A DNA stretch of 14,743 nt from Micavibrio sp. UBA2020. GTDB lineage: Bacteria > Pseudomonadota > Alphaproteobacteria > Micavibrionales > UBA2020. The stretch covers positions 1 to 14,743 of the forward strand of contig DDBY01000038.1 of the NCBI GenBank assembly GCA_002334985.1, given 5' to 3'. The first letter of the stretch is position 1. Each line of letters opens with the position of its first letter. Below are positions 7,172 to 14,743 of the stretch, piece after piece. A program made the position numbers and the translations under genes. Under the pieces are notes generated by a model that saw only the letters and a program-made list of their open reading frames with translations, had not been told where the DNA came from and ran no database searches.

Positions 7172-8240
7172 AATCCTTTTTGAAGTCCGCGGCGGCGTGG
7201 GCCTCGTCACCTTGAACCGTCCGGCGGCGCTGAACGCGCTGACGCTGGGCATGATTCGCGCGCTGGATGCGCGGCTGGCGGCTTTTGCCAAAGAGCCGAC
7301 TATCAAGGCGGTGATTATCACCGGCGCGGGGGAGCGTGCTTTTTGCTCCGGCGGTGATGTGAAGGCGGTCGCACTTGAAAGCAAGGCGATGCAAGAGGGA
7401 ACGGCGGATGGTGCGCTCACGCGTGATTTCTTCCGCGAGGAATATGTGCTCAACCACCGCATCTTTACGTTCCCGAAGCCCTATATCTCGCTCGTGAACG
7501 GTATTGTCATGGGCGGGGGCAAGGGCGTATCGGCGCATGGCTCGCACCGCGTGGTCACCGAAAGCACGCTGTTTGCGATGCCGGAAACCAACATCGGTTT
7601 TTTCCCCGACGTCGGTGGCGGTTATTTCCTGCCGCGCTGCCCGGGGCAGACCGGCGCCTATCTGGCGCTGACCAGCAAACGCATCAAGGCAATTGATACG
7701 GTCTATATCGGCTTCGGCACGCATTACGTCGCGCCCGATGCCATGACGGCGCTGCGCGAAGAGCTTTGCACCATGAAGTGGGACGATACCGAAACCGCCA
7801 AGGCGCAGGTCGATGCCGTGATTGAAAAGCACACGTCCGAGCCTGCGGGCACATCCGAAATCGCGCCGCACCGCGAACAGATTGATACCTGCTTCGCGCA
7901 TGACCGCGTCGAAGATATTATTGCCGCGTTGCAGGCCGACGGCAGCGAATGGGCAAACGAAACCTTGCAGGCGATGTATGCCATGTCGCCGACCAGCTTG
8001 AAAATCGCGCTGCGCCAAATCCGCATGGGCGCGAATATGCCCTTTGCGCAGGTGATGACTATGGAATATCGCCTGTCGCAGGCCTTGATGAAAGGCCATG
8101 ACTTCTACGAAGGCATCCGCGCCGCGCTGATAGACAAAGACCGCCAGCCGAAATGGCAGCCGCCGCGTATCAACGAGGTTTCGGACCAGGATATCGACGC
8201 CTGTTTCCAGAGCCTGGGCGAGCGCGACCTTGTGCTTTAA
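7155..8240 (+). CDS. 3-hydroxyisobutyryl-CoA hydrolase (crotonase superfamily)
   Basis: This enzyme hydrolyses 3-hydroxyisobutyryl-CoA to 3-hydroxyisobutyrate and CoA in valine breakdown (HIBCH type). The 361 residues fit HIBCH and exceed simple enoyl-CoA hydratases (about 260). LNRPAALNAL (20-29) and RAFCSGGDVK (61-70) are crotonase CoA-binding and oxyanion-hole elements. NGIVMGGGKGVSAHGSHRV (115-133) is the second oxyanion element. AMPETNIGFFPDVGGGYFLP (141-160) carries Glu144 and Asp152, the equivalents of the catalytic acid pair in human HIBCH. The start at 7155 is the first ATG in frame, since a stop lies just upstream (7149-7151), but no ribosome site is visible. It stands alone on the plus strand. 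No other valine-pathway gene is nearby, so the physiological role rests on the family. A broader enoyl-CoA hydratase/isomerase label is the conservative alternative. Confidence 0.9.
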   Translation: MTQEPEILFEVRGGVGLVTLNRPAALNALTLGMIRALDARLAAFAKEPTIKAVIITGAGERAFCSGGDVKAVALESKAMQEGTADGALTRDFFREEYVLNHRIFTFPKPYISLVNGIVMGGGKGVSAHGSHRVVTESTLFAMPETNIGFFPDVGGGYFLPRCPGQTGAYLALTSKRIKAIDTVYIGFGTHYVAPDAMTALREELCTMKWDDTETAKAQVDAVIEKHTSEPAGTSEIAPHREQIDTCFAHDRVEDIIAALQADGSEWANETLQAMYAMSPTSLKIALRQIRMGANMPFAQVMTMEYRLSQALMKGHDFYEGIRAALIDKDRQPKWQPPRINEVSDQDIDACFQSLGERDLVL

Positions 8241-8304
8241 AGGGCTATGCGCAGGGGTTGAATTGTCCTACAATACGGCAAGCATTGGATAGGGAGCCTT
8301 TCGG

Positions 8305-8772
8305 GTGCCTTCGGTTTATTACGACTCCATCACCCTCATTGAACGCCTGCACCGCCAGTTTCTGGACGTGCTGAAGGTGGAGCTTGAACGCGCAGGCATC
8401 TTTGACATCAACAACGTGCAAAGCATGATCCTCTACAACATCGGCACAGACGAGCTGACGGTGGGGGAATTGACCATGCGCGGGTTTTACCTTGGCTCCA
8501 ACGTTTCCTACAACGTCAAGAAGATGGTTGAAAACGGCTATTTGCTGCAAGAACGCTCCATCCACGACAAACGCTCCGTGCGCGTGCGCCTGTCCGACAA
8601 AGGCCGCCGCCTGAACGAAGGCATGAGCCGCCTTTACCAGCGTCACGAAGAAAGCCTTGGCGCGGCCGGCCTGCCGGATGCGCGGCTTGACGCCATGAAC
8701 AAAACCCTGCACGACCTCGAAGCCTTCTGGCTTGAACAAATGGGCGCGGGCGGTCTTAGCCTGATGTCGTAA
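8305..8772 (+). CDS. ldtR: MarR-type winged-helix regulator, LdtR-like
   Basis: This is a predicted DNA-binding dimer of the MarR fold, 155 residues. YDSITLIERLHRQFLDVLK (6-24) and DINNVQSMILYNIG (34-47) form the N-terminal dimer helices. LTVGELTMRGFYLGSNVSYN (51-70) is the helix-turn-helix with the recognition helix. The wing holds ERSIHDKRSVRVRLSDKGRR. The pattern closely recalls LdtR, known from Rhizobiales and Liberibacter, which controls an L,D-transpeptidase gene and stress tolerance. Here no transpeptidase gene is in the window, so targets are unknown. The start is GTG at 8305, with AGGGAG (8291-8296) eight bases upstream. A TACAAT box lies at 8269-8274, but its -35 is poor. It follows the hydrolase by 64 bases and precedes a membrane-anchored protein, from which it is separated by 146 bases containing an operator-like direct repeat. 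Confidence 0.85.
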   Translation: MPSVYYDSITLIERLHRQFLDVLKVELERAGIFDINNVQSMILYNIGTDELTVGELTMRGFYLGSNVSYNVKKMVENGYLLQERSIHDKRSVRVRLSDKGRRLNEGMSRLYQRHEESLGAAGLPDARLDAMNKTLHDLEAFWLEQMGAGGLSLMS

Positions 8773-8801
8773 GGCGCGGGTGCAGCGGCTTCCTTCATTG
8801 C

Positions 8802-8834
8802 ATATTTCCCGAATATCGCAATAATATTTCCCGA
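8802..8834 (+). repeat. Tandem 11-bp direct repeat, operator-like
   Basis: ATATTTCCCGA occurs at 8802-8812 and again, identically, at 8824-8834. The start-to-start distance is 22 bases, roughly two helical turns. The pair lies in the gap between the LdtR-like regulator and the DUF1523-like gene, 85-117 bases before the latter's ATG. The same-face spacing fits a protein-binding site. No binding protein is established. Confidence 0.6.
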
Positions 8835-8918
8835 TTTTAGGGCATAGACTCCGTTTCTTTCCGGTGTTAACTTGCCTGCATTCTAAAAATTTCGTTTTGA
8901 CATTCGGGAGTGAAAAGA

Positions 8919-9665
8919 ATGGCAACAGGTGGCTACGGCTATGGCCGTAAAAAAACCTTCAAGGAAAAACTTGGCGATATGAAAGGCAAGGCGATGAGCG
9001 CCTTCAAGCGGGCGGCGGTGATTACGGTCGCCTCCACCACCCTCATCGGCGGCCCTGCTTATTACAACTACGGCACGCAGCAGGAAACCGAAGTCAAAGT
9101 CCGCCAGGTTCTGCGCGACTTCAAAGAGTGGGACTCCGAAAAAGGCGAAGGCATCTACGAAAATTCCCGCGTTGTCACCGACAAAGGCACCTTCCGCAAC
9201 GAAGACGCGCTTTTGCACCTGAAATTCAATTCATCGCAGATGTATCAGGATTTCGAAGTCGGCAAGACCTACCGCATCAAGACCTATGGCCATCTGCCGT
9301 TCGGTCTGGTCGGCAGCCCGAACATCGTTTCCATGCGCGAAGTGCCCGAAGAAGAATTGCTTGAACGCGCGCGCGCGCGTGAAGAAGCCCTGAAAAAAGG
9401 GCAGACGCCGCAAGGCCAGCAAGCTCAGGGTCAACAGGGTCAGCCCGCCGCCAACGGCAATGCCGCCCCAGCCCAGCCCGCAAAGCCCGGCCAGATGGCC
9501 GGCACGGTTCTGAGCGGTGCGACGACCAAGGTCATCATCACGGCCGAAGGCTACGACGTCGAAATGACTGTCCCCGCCGAAGCCGTGCAGCACATCCGCG
9601 TGAACAAGGTTGCCGAAACGCAGCCCGTGCGCATCGTGCAGCCGCCCCGCGCGCCCGGCCAGTAA
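8919..9665 (+). CDS. Membrane-anchored protein with DUF1523-like domain
   Basis: The function is unknown. The product has 248 residues from ATG 8919. The N-terminus is Gly/Tyr- and Lys-rich (GGYGYGRKKTFKEKL), followed by one hydrophobic segment near 30-50 (AAVITVASTTLIGG) that should anchor it in the inner membrane. The middle part (about 55-142) holds GTFRNEDALLHLKFNSSQMY and YGHLPFGLVGSPNIVSM. The order 'frame of FRNED, KFNSS, then YG-x-PF-...-PNIV' resembles DUF1523 proteins of alphaproteobacteria, recalled from memory. A coiled, charged stretch (EEELLERARAREEALKK) leads into a Gln/Ala/Pro-rich linker (about 160-195). A short C-terminal domain (TTKVIITAEGYDVEMTVPAE) follows. ATG 8919 is preferred over GTG 8910 because GGGAG (8906-8910) sits eight bases before it. 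It ends at a strong terminator. Confidence 0.75.
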   Translation: MATGGYGYGRKKTFKEKLGDMKGKAMSAFKRAAVITVASTTLIGGPAYYNYGTQQETEVKVRQVLRDFKEWDSEKGEGIYENSRVVTDKGTFRNEDALLHLKFNSSQMYQDFEVGKTYRIKTYGHLPFGLVGSPNIVSMREVPEEELLERARAREEALKKGQTPQGQQAQGQQGQPAANGNAAPAQPAKPGQMAGTVLSGATTKVIITAEGYDVEMTVPAEAVQHIRVNKVAETQPVRIVQPPRAPGQ

Positions 9666-9680
9666 AAAGGCCAAGCCATA

Positions 9681-9717
9681 AACAAAAACGCCCGCAGCAT
9701 TTGCGGGCGTTTTTGTT
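9681..9717. terminator. Bidirectional intrinsic terminator between convergent genes
   Basis: A perfect 16-bp stem: AACAAAAACGCCCGCA (9681-9696), loop GCATT, TGCGGGCGTTTTTGTT (9702-9717), extendable by one pair. T-runs follow the core on both strands, so it serves the plus-strand gene ending at 9665 and the minus-strand gene ending at 9728. Confidence 0.93.
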
Positions 9718-9727
9718 TGTAAAATAT

Positions 9728-10585
9728 TTAAGCGTAAGCGGCGCGGGGCGGCATGCTTTGCAGCGCGGGGCGCGGGAGTATTTTTTCTGCCGCAGGACGC
9801 GGCGGTTGGTTGTGCGTGTACTGGCCGAGTTTTTTCAGCGCGCGGAAAAGACGCAGGCCGTCCGCGAGCGGTTTGCTGACGGCGTTGAATACGCGCTCCA
9901 GAAACCCCGCGCGGCGATGCACGAGGGCAGGGTCGGGCACTTCGCCCGACAGCAGGGCCAGATGCTTGCGGATATTTTTGACCGCGTGGTGATGCTTTTT
10001 GGTATCCAGCTCCAGCGTGTTTCTTTCCTGACTGCCCCAAAGCCCGATGATGTCGTTTTTGGAGCGGATATGAATGACCTTGTCGTTCGGCAGCGCGTTG
10101 GGCGCGATTTTTTCCAGCTGCGCGCGTACTTCCTTGCTCGGCCCCGGGCTTGAAAAGGCGAAAACTTTTTTAACGTCCAGTACGCGCGCCACAGTGCGCG
10201 CCAGATAGCCGCCCAGCGAATGGCCGGTCAGGGTGATGTCTTTGGTTTCGATGCCCGCCTTTTGCGCGGCCAGCTTGACGAAATCGTAGGCATCTTTGAA
10301 TTGCGACGGCAGGCCGCCGACGGCAATCATGAAATTCGATTTGAGGTCGTTACCGTCAGAGCCGCGAAAGGCGATGGTGTAATCCGTCTTGCCTGTTACC
10401 GCGTCGGTCTTGGCATAGAGCGCACCGAAAAAAGAGCGCTCGCCTTGCATGACGTCACCCGATGTGCAAACCACGCGCCAGCCATTCGGCGGCGGGACGC
10501 TGGTGTCGCGGAAATAGGTGTAGTCGCAAAGGGCGGCCTTACCGGCGGCTTCGGCTATCTGCTGTTTGGTAACGATGACAGTCAT
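9728..10585 (-). CDS. Alpha/beta-hydrolase, lipase class 3-like serine hydrolase
   Basis: This is a predicted serine esterase or lipase of 285 residues. TLTGHSLGGYLARTVAR (118-134) is the nucleophile elbow with Ser123. TDYTIAFRGSDGNDLKSNF (67-85) matches the 'AFRG' oxyanion region of class 3 lipases. Candidate triad partners are Asp178 in IRSKNDIIGLWG and one of His198-200 in DTKKHHHAVKNI. No signal peptide or membrane segment is seen, so it is probably cytoplasmic or exported by an unconventional route. The C-terminal 60 residues are Arg/Pro-rich and look disordered. The ATG at 10585 is preceded by GGGAG. It is a single-gene unit and convergent with the DUF1523-like gene. The substrate is unknown. 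The family (Lipase_3 or a related hydrolase) is moderately sure. Confidence 0.8.
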   Translation of the reverse strand: MTVIVTKQQIAEAAGKAALCDYTYFRDTSVPPPNGWRVVCTSGDVMQGERSFFGALYAKTDAVTGKTDYTIAFRGSDGNDLKSNFMIAVGGLPSQFKDAYDFVKLAAQKAGIETKDITLTGHSLGGYLARTVARVLDVKKVFAFSSPGPSKEVRAQLEKIAPNALPNDKVIHIRSKNDIIGLWGSQERNTLELDTKKHHHAVKNIRKHLALLSGEVPDPALVHRRAGFLERVFNAVSKPLADGLRLFRALKKLGQYTHNQPPRPAAEKILPRPALQSMPPRAAYA

Positions 10586-10700
10586 GGCGGGAACTCCCGT
10601 CTGGTCAACCTTGAGTATGATAGTACCGCAGATTTATGAACGGGGTGTTAAGAATACATAAAAAGCCGCCTAATTTGACCTTTGTCATTGAATTAGAACA

Positions 10701-10731
10701 AAAAAATCCGGCAAAACATGCCGGATTTTTT
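10701..10731. terminator. Intrinsic terminator downstream of glutaryl-CoA dehydrogenase
   Basis: A 12-bp stem: AAAAAATCCGGC (10701-10712), a 7-base loop, GCCGGATTTTTT (10720-10731). On the minus strand it lies about 135 bases past the gcdH stop and ends in a T-run, so it should stop gcdH transcripts before the hydrolase gene. The rest of the 279-base gap 10586-10864 shows no gene that I can support. Confidence 0.85.
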
Positions 10732-10864
10732 ATAAATGTTAGGGGCAATCAAGTATTTTGAGTCGAAAATGCCGTTTTTCGAGAACCGGCGCGCAGTGTG
10801 GCAGAGCCACATGAGCACCGGAAGCGCAGAAAAGCGGTATTTGCAGACCAAAAGACGCCGATGG

Positions 10865-12079
10865 CTAGAATGCCGCGATTCCTGTGATGGCGCGGCCGAG
10901 GATGAGGGCGTGGATGTCGTGCGTGCCCTCGTAGGTGTTCACGGCCTCCAGGTTCATCGCATGGCGGATGACATGGTATTCGTCGGCAATGCCGTTGCCG
11001 CCCAGCATGTCGCGCGCCTGCCGCGCGATGTCGAGTGCCTTGCCGCAGTTGTTGCGCTTCATCAGTGAAATAGATTCAGGCGCGGCGCGGCTTTCGTCTT
11101 TCAAACGGCCTAGGCGCAGGCAGCCCTGCAGCCCCAGCGTGATTTCGGTTTGCATGTCCGCCAGCTTTTTCTGGATGAGCTGGTTTGCGGCAAGCGGCTT
11201 GCCGAACAAAATACGGTCGAGCGTATATTGACGTGCCTGATGCCAGCAGAACTCCGCCGCGCCCATCGCGCCCCATGCAATGCCGTAGCGCGCATTGTTG
11301 AGGCAGGAGAAGGGGCCGGTGAGGCCTTTGACTTCGGGGAATTTGTTTTCTTCGGGCACGAAAACATCGTCCATCACAATCTCGCCGGTGATGGAGGCGC
11401 GCAGGGAAAACTTGCCTTCGATTTTCGGGGCGGAGAGGCCTTTCATGCCTTTTTCCAGCACAAAACCGCGGATATCGCCGGCGTCGTCTTTTGCCCAAAC
11501 CACGAAAACATCCGCGATGGGCGAATTGGTAATCCACATCTTCGCGCCTTTGAGGATGTAGCCGCCATCGACTTTCTTCGCGCGGGTTTTCATGCCGGCG
11601 GGGTCGGAGCCTGCGTCGGGCTCCGTCAGGCCAAAGCAGCCGACGTATTCGCCGGTGGCCAGTTTGGGCAGGAACTTCTGGCGGGTTTCTTCGCTGCCGA
11701 AAGCATAAATCGGATACATGACCAAAGACGATTGCACGGACATGGCGGAGCGGTAGCCGCTATCAACCCGTTCAACCTCGCGCGCAATCAGGCCGTAGGA
11801 AACGTAATTCGTGCCCGCACAGCCATAGCCGTCGATGGTCGAGCCGAGCAGGCCGAGCGCACCCATCTCGTTCATGATTTCGCGGTGGAAAATTTCGTGG
11901 CGGTTGGCTTCAAGGATGCGGGGCATCAGCTTGTCCTGCGCGAAATCGCGCGCCATATCGCGCACCATGCGCTCTTCCTCGCTCAGCTGGTCGTCGAGCA
12001 GCAGGGCATCGTCCCATTTGAAGGACGGTTTCAGGCGGGATTTGTCCATCGGCGCCTTGGTCGCGGCTTGAGCGTTCAT
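10865..12079 (-). CDS. gcdH: Glutaryl-CoA dehydrogenase (acyl-CoA dehydrogenase family)
   Basis: GcdH oxidises and decarboxylates glutaryl-CoA to crotonyl-CoA with FAD, in lysine, hydroxylysine and tryptophan breakdown. The 404 residues fit. [20 protein letters not shown] (20-39) is the typical GcdH N-terminus. [14 protein letters not shown] (147-160) and [17 protein letters not shown] (181-197) are flavin-binding regions of acyl-CoA dehydrogenases. [13 protein letters not shown] is the usual late motif. The C-terminal [18 protein letters not shown] (381-398) holds the catalytic base Glu384 in the position used by GcdH. The ATG at 12079 is preceded by TAGGAG about seven bases upstream, and the longer open frame above it lacks such support. 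The gene is divergent from a small-protein gene whose ATG is only 34 bases away, so each promoter must lie close to or within the other's unit. Confidence 0.96.
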   Translation of the reverse strand: MNAQAATKAPMDKSRLKPSFKWDDALLLDDQLSEEERMVRDMARDFAQDKLMPRILEANRHEIFHREIMNEMGALGLLGSTIDGYGCAGTNYVSYGLIAREVERVDSGYRSAMSVQSSLVMYPIYAFGSEETRQKFLPKLATGEYVGCFGLTEPDAGSDPAGMKTRAKKVDGGYILKGAKMWITNSPIADVFVVWAKDDAGDIRGFVLEKGMKGLSAPKIEGKFSLRASITGEIVMDDVFVPEENKFPEVKGLTGPFSCLNNARYGIAWGAMGAAEFCWHQARQYTLDRILFGKPLAANQLIQKKLADMQTEITLGLQGCLRLGRLKDESRAAPESISLMKRNNCGKALDIARQARDMLGGNGIADEYHVIRHAMNLEAVNTYEGTHDIHALILGRAITGIAAF

Positions 12080-12113
12080 GGCTTTGCTCCTATGATGTTT
12101 GCAGGGGTAAAAT

Positions 12114-12314
12114 ATGACAGAAAAGATGCACGGCCGCGAGGTCATTTTTGAATTCAGGCCGGTCGGCAATATCATGCGCGTCAGCGCTATGGATACCGCC
12201 AGCCTGACGGAAATTTCCATCCAGTGCCCGCTGTCGGCGGGGGAAGCCGCTTTCAAGAAAAACGCCCTGATGCGGCTTGAATATGTGCTGCGCAAAAAGG
12301 GCGTTATCCGCTGA
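12114..12314 (+). CDS. Small conserved protein of 66 residues (tentatively DUF6898-like)
   Basis: The function is unknown. The 66-residue product reads as a compact soluble domain: [20 protein letters not shown], then a [18 protein letters not shown] core and a [12 protein letters not shown] helix. It resembles a short alphaproteobacterial family I recall as DUF6898, but I could not verify this. The beta-rich first half followed by an amphipathic helix argues for a real gene rather than a shadow of gcdH. So does the GGGG run about eight bases before the ATG. It starts 34 bases from the divergent gcdH ATG. No terminator is evident after it. The 120 bases to the ankyrin gene hold an AT-rich dyad and a separate promoter candidate. 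Confidence 0.75.
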   Translation: MTEKMHGREVIFEFRPVGNIMRVSAMDTASLTEISIQCPLSAGEAAFKKNALMRLEYVLRKKGVIR

Positions 12315-12344
12315 AACGCTTCTTTTGCGGCGCAAGATTGCGAT

Positions 12345-12361
12345 AATTTTATTATAAAATT
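12345..12361. repeat. AT-rich palindrome upstream of the ankyrin gene
   Basis: AATTTTAT (12345-12352), one central T, ATAAAATT (12354-12361): a perfect 8-bp dyad in otherwise GC-rich DNA. It ends eight bases ahead of the candidate -35 box at 12369. It could be an UP element or an operator, or the remnant of a weak terminator for the small gene. No GC core is present, so termination is unlikely. Confidence 0.55.
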
Positions 12362-12368
12362 CCCGCGT

Positions 12369-12397
12369 TTGACGGCGGAATATTTTTGCCGTATGTA
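12369..12397 (+). promoter_or_regulatory. Candidate promoter of the ankyrin-repeat gene
   Basis: TTGACG (12369-12374) is followed after 17 bases by TATGTA (12392-12397). The -35 fits five of six positions, the -10 only the first three. The predicted start near 12404 gives a 30-base leader to the ATG at 12435. Confidence 0.4.
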
Positions 12398-12434
12398 AAT
12401 TAACATCCATCCAGACACTCCCCTGCGAGAGCGC

Positions 12435-13421
12435 ATGACAGAGCCAGTGCCGCCGACAGAACCCGCGCTGAACGACCGCCTGCTGGCGGCCGTCGCGGCG
12501 GGCAATATCGCGCAGGTGCGCAGCGCGCTTAAAGACGGTGCGGCGCTGGACGCGCGTGACTTTCACGGCCGCACGGGCGCGCATCTGGCGCTGGCGGGCA
12601 AAGATTACGGCGGGTATCAAAATACGGGGCGTGAAATTCTGGCGCTGTTTCTCAACCGCGGTTTGCCGGTGGATGCGCCGGATGCCAAGGGGGCATCGCC
12701 GCTGCATCACGCGCTGCTGGATGACGGCTACACCACATCGAAATATAAAATCGAAGATTTGGCCGCGTTCGGCGCGAATATAAATGCGCGCGATGTGCAG
12801 GGACGCACGCCGCTGCATTACGCGGCGGAGCGCGGCAATAAAAACGATGGCCTTAAAACGCTGCTGGCGCTCAAACCCGATATCAACGCGCGCGATAACG
12901 ACGGCGCCACGCCCTTGCATCTGGCGGCGGCGCGCGGCGATGCGGATATTGTGAAGCATTTGATAGCGCACGGCGCGAATGCGTCTTATAAAACCAAAGA
13001 CGGCCGCAGCGTGTGGGATTATGCCGAAGCGGGCGGGCACGAATACATGGCGCAAAACCTGCGCGCCGAAGCGGAAAAACAAAAGCGTGCATGGGAAGCG
13101 TGGGAAAAAAACCAAAAAGCCGACCCGTGGCAATTGCTCGCGCCCGACCGCGTCGCGCATGTACGCACGGAAAAGAAAATCGGCTACCGCATTACCGAAG
13201 AGTTTAATTTTTCCGCCCGCACCTATACCAAAATCGCGCACAATCTTGCGACACGGGCGGAGGGTGTCGTGACGGCGGGCTTTGACAGTTTTTCCGACAA
13301 GACGCTCATCGCGCGCGCGCATGATGAACTCGTGCGTCTGGGCGGTACCGCGCCGCGCGAAGCCGTCCACGGGCAGGCGCTGGAAAAACCCCGCCGCGGC
13401 ATCAAACCGCCCGCCAAATAA
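12435..13421 (+). CDS. Ankyrin-repeat protein with an unrecognised C-terminal domain
   Basis: Ankyrin repeats are protein-binding modules. The 328-residue product has about five to six repeats between residues 11 and 210. Clear ones are [12 protein letters not shown] (45-56), [13 protein letters not shown] (86-98), [15 protein letters not shown] (123-137) and [20 protein letters not shown] (157-176), each followed by an 'INARD'-like hairpin. A charged, coiled stretch (208-228, Ala/Glu/Lys-rich) leads to a C-terminal region (about 231-303) with [20 protein letters not shown] and [17 protein letters not shown] that I do not recognise. There is no signal peptide or membrane segment. The start at 12435 has only a weak GAGAG upstream. 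The gene stands alone between the 66-residue gene and rpiB. The partner is unknown, and an interaction or effector role would be speculation. Confidence 0.85.
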   Translation: MTEPVPPTEPALNDRLLAAVAAGNIAQVRSALKDGAALDARDFHGRTGAHLALAGKDYGGYQNTGREILALFLNRGLPVDAPDAKGASPLHHALLDDGYTTSKYKIEDLAAFGANINARDVQGRTPLHYAAERGNKNDGLKTLLALKPDINARDNDGATPLHLAAARGDADIVKHLIAHGANASYKTKDGRSVWDYAEAGGHEYMAQNLRAEAEKQKRAWEAWEKNQKADPWQLLAPDRVAHVRTEKKIGYRITEEFNFSARTYTKIAHNLATRAEGVVTAGFDSFSDKTLIARAHDELVRLGGTAPREAVHGQALEKPRRGIKPPAK

Positions 13422-13429
13422 TATCCATA

Positions 13430-13449
13430 ATATACATATTTTTGTATAT
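13430..13449. repeat. AT-rich dyad in the ankyrin-rpiB gap
   Basis: ATATACA (13430-13436), a 6-base loop, TGTATAT (13443-13449). It lies just after the ankyrin stop and 69 bases before the rpiB start. The stem has a single GC pair and no T-run beyond the loop, so it is a poor terminator. A weak promoter-like TTGTAT (13442) with CATACT (13464) overlaps its right arm. Confidence 0.4.
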
Positions 13450-13517
13450 ACCGCTGGCGGCTGCATACTACATCTGGTATAGACAGGGCAGATTTATCAG
13501 CCGATAGGGGGGCTGCC

Positions 13518-14009
13518 ATGAATACCGCCGTTTCCGCCGCAGAAGGTGTTTCCAGACAGGTTAAAAAAATCGGCCTCGCCGCCGACCATGCGGGCTTCGC
13601 GCTGAAACAGCGGCTGGTCGAATATGTGGCATCAAAAGGGTATCAGGCTGTGGACCTTGGCCCGCATAGCGAAGACCGCGTCGATTATCCGGACTACGGC
13701 TATAAACTCGCCGAAGCCATCGCGACGGGCGAAGTGGATGCGGGCATCGGCATTTGCGGCAGCGGCATCGGCATTTCGATTGCGCTCAACCGCTATACCG
13801 CCGTGCGCGCCGCGCTTTGCCATGATGTGACGACGGCGCAGCTGGCGCGCCAGCATAATAACGCGAACGTGCTGGTTTTGGGCGCGCGGCTAATTGGCGC
13901 GGACATTGCCACGGCTTGCGTGGATACGTTTCTGAATACGGTATTTGAAGGCGGCCGCCATGCGGGCCGCGTCGAAAAACTCGGTCAAAAAGGATGCAGC
14001 ATCACATGA
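13518..14009 (+). CDS. rpiB: Ribose-5-phosphate isomerase B
   Basis: RpiB interconverts ribose 5-phosphate and ribulose 5-phosphate in the pentose phosphate pathway. The product has 163 residues, about 15 more than E. coli RpiB, mostly an N-terminal extension (1-16) before [14 protein letters not shown] (17-30). The phosphate- and substrate-binding DHAG is at 23-26. [18 protein letters not shown] (76-93) holds the catalytic base Cys80. [20 protein letters not shown] (101-120) supplies the His and the conserved RxHNNANVL motif. AGGGGGG a few bases before ATG supports the start at 13518; Lys16-Lys17 mark where the homologous fold begins. Its TGA overlaps an ATG in the glyA frame (ATGA at 14006), and the glyA start used here is 27 bases downstream, so the two are one operon. 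Confidence 0.95.
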   Translation: MNTAVSAAEGVSRQVKKIGLAADHAGFALKQRLVEYVASKGYQAVDLGPHSEDRVDYPDYGYKLAEAIATGEVDAGIGICGSGIGISIALNRYTAVRAALCHDVTTAQLARQHNNANVLVLGARLIGADIATACVDTFLNTVFEGGRHAGRVEKLGQKGCSIT

Positions 14010-14035
14010 CAAACGCACAGCGCAAAGAGGCAGCC

Positions 14036-14743
14036 ATGAACAGTCTTGATTTCTTTACCGCAGACCTCGCCTCGGCCGACGCCGAAGTTTTCGCGGGCAT
14101 TTCAAACGAGCTGAAACGCCAGCAGGAACAGATTGAACTGATTGCATCCGAAAACATCGTTTCGCGCGCGGTTTTGCAGGCGCAAGGCTCCGTGCTGACC
14201 AACAAATACGCCGAAGGTTATCCGGGCAAGCGTTACTACGGCGGCTGCGAATTCGTTGACGTGACGGAGCAGCTGGCCATCGACCGCATCTGCAAGCTTT
14301 TTGGCAGCAAATTCGCCAACGTGCAGCCGCATTCGGGTGCGCAGGCCAACCAGGCCGTGCTGCTGGCGCTGCTGCAGCCCGGTGATACGGTGCTGGGTCA
14401 GGCGCTGTCTGCGGGCGGTCACCTGACGCATGGTGCGAAGCCGAACCTGTCGGGCAAGTGGTTCAACGCCGTGCAATACGGCGTGCGTGCCGAAGACGGC
14501 CTGATTGACATGGATGAAGTCGAAAAGCTGGCGCAGGAACATAAACCCAAGCTGATTATCGCCGGCGCCTCTGCCTATCCGCGCGTTATCGACTTCGCCC
14601 GTTTCCGCGCGATTGCCGACAGTGTTGGCGCCTACCTGATGGTCGATATGGCGCATTATGCGGGTTTGATTGCGGGCGGGGCTTATCCGTCCCCCATCGC
14701 GCATGCGCATGTCACGACGTCGACCACGCATAAAACCCTGCGC
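14036..14743 (+). CDS. glyA: Serine hydroxymethyltransferase, N-terminal part (cut by window edge)
   Basis: GlyA is the cytoplasmic PLP enzyme that converts serine and tetrahydrofolate to glycine and 5,10-methylene-tetrahydrofolate, the main one-carbon source. The window holds 236 codons of about 420-430. Family hallmarks appear in order: [76 protein letters not shown], and finally [10 protein letters not shown], whose lysine forms the PLP Schiff base just before the edge. AAGAGG five bases before the ATG at 14036 favours this start. An in-frame ATG at 14006 overlaps the rpiB stop and would add ten residues, but its AAGGA is twelve bases away. The arrangement behind rpiB is common in alphaproteobacteria. 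The C-terminal third lies outside. Confidence 0.96.
   Translation, partial: MNSLDFFTADLASADAEVFAGISNELKRQQEQIELIASENIVSRAVLQAQGSVLTNKYAEGYPGKRYYGGCEFVDVTEQLAIDRICKLFGSKFANVQPHSGAQANQAVLLALLQPGDTVLGQALSAGGHLTHGAKPNLSGKWFNAVQYGVRAEDGLIDMDEVEKLAQEHKPKLIIAGASAYPRVIDFARFRAIADSVGAYLMVDMAHYAGLIAGGAYPSPIAHAHVTTSTTHKTLR

Noticed and set aside
8910..8918. GTG start at 8910 for the DUF1523-like gene
   Set aside because: GGGAG at 8906-8910 overlaps it and is ideally placed for ATG 8919.
10670..10696. Imperfect dyad CTAATT ... AATTAG with an inner GAC/GTC pair
   Set aside because: The arms are short and the spacing is asymmetric. It is too easily expected by chance in AT-rich intergenic DNA.
11150..12151. 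Plus-strand open frame opposite gcdH, and the minus-strand frame 12090-13466 opposite the ankyrin gene
   Set aside because: Both are antisense shadows caused by high GC. Neither has a ribosome site or recognisable motif.
14006..14035. ATG at 14006 as the glyA start
   Set aside because: It overlaps the rpiB stop attractively, but its Shine-Dalgarno spacing is twelve bases. 14036 has a better site, and homology begins shortly after it. It is not excluded.

Overview
The window looks like a chromosomal segment of an alphaproteobacterium. It is GC-rich (around 60% in most sampled lines). It carries a metal-site HemB of the aspartate type, an LdtR-like MarR regulator, a glutaryl-CoA dehydrogenase and an rpiB-glyA pair, all common in that class. 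The species cannot be named from this sequence. No tRNA, rRNA, CRISPR array or insertion sequence was found, and no gene-free stretch exceeds 300 bases.

Layout. 1-1196 (minus): the flagellar stator genes motA and motB, with motB cut by the window edge. 1316-2278 (minus): an arginase-family ureohydrolase with a good sigma70-like promoter. 2480-3220 (plus): a six-helix membrane protein of unknown function. 3226-5881 (plus): a complete DpnII/MboI-type restriction-modification set, with two adenine methyltransferases followed by the endonuclease, closed by a strong hairpin terminator. 5963-7009 (minus): hemB. 7155-8240 (plus): 3-hydroxyisobutyryl-CoA hydrolase. 8305-9665 (plus): an LdtR-like regulator and a membrane-anchored DUF1523-like protein. 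9728-10585 (minus): a GHSLGG serine hydrolase. 10865-12079 (minus): glutaryl-CoA dehydrogenase. 12114-13421 (plus): a 66-residue conserved small protein and an ankyrin-repeat protein. 13518 to the end (plus): rpiB and glyA, with glyA cut by the window edge.

How the genes relate. MotA and MotB form the proton-driven stator. HIBCH (valine breakdown) and GcdH (lysine/tryptophan breakdown) are acyl-CoA catabolism genes, but they are not in one operon. RpiB and GlyA are core carbon and one-carbon enzymes. The restriction-modification genes are the accessory element. Their composition is lower in GC than the surroundings and they abut the membrane-protein gene with only five bases between.

The most striking signal is the distribution of GATC, the predicted target of that system. 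By eye there are only nine GATC sites in 14.7 kb. Six of them lie inside the 2.66-kb restriction-modification cassette and only three in the remaining 12 kb. The host DNA appears purged of the target word while the cassette is not. This suggests long exposure of the lineage to GATC cleavage and separate acquisition of this cassette.
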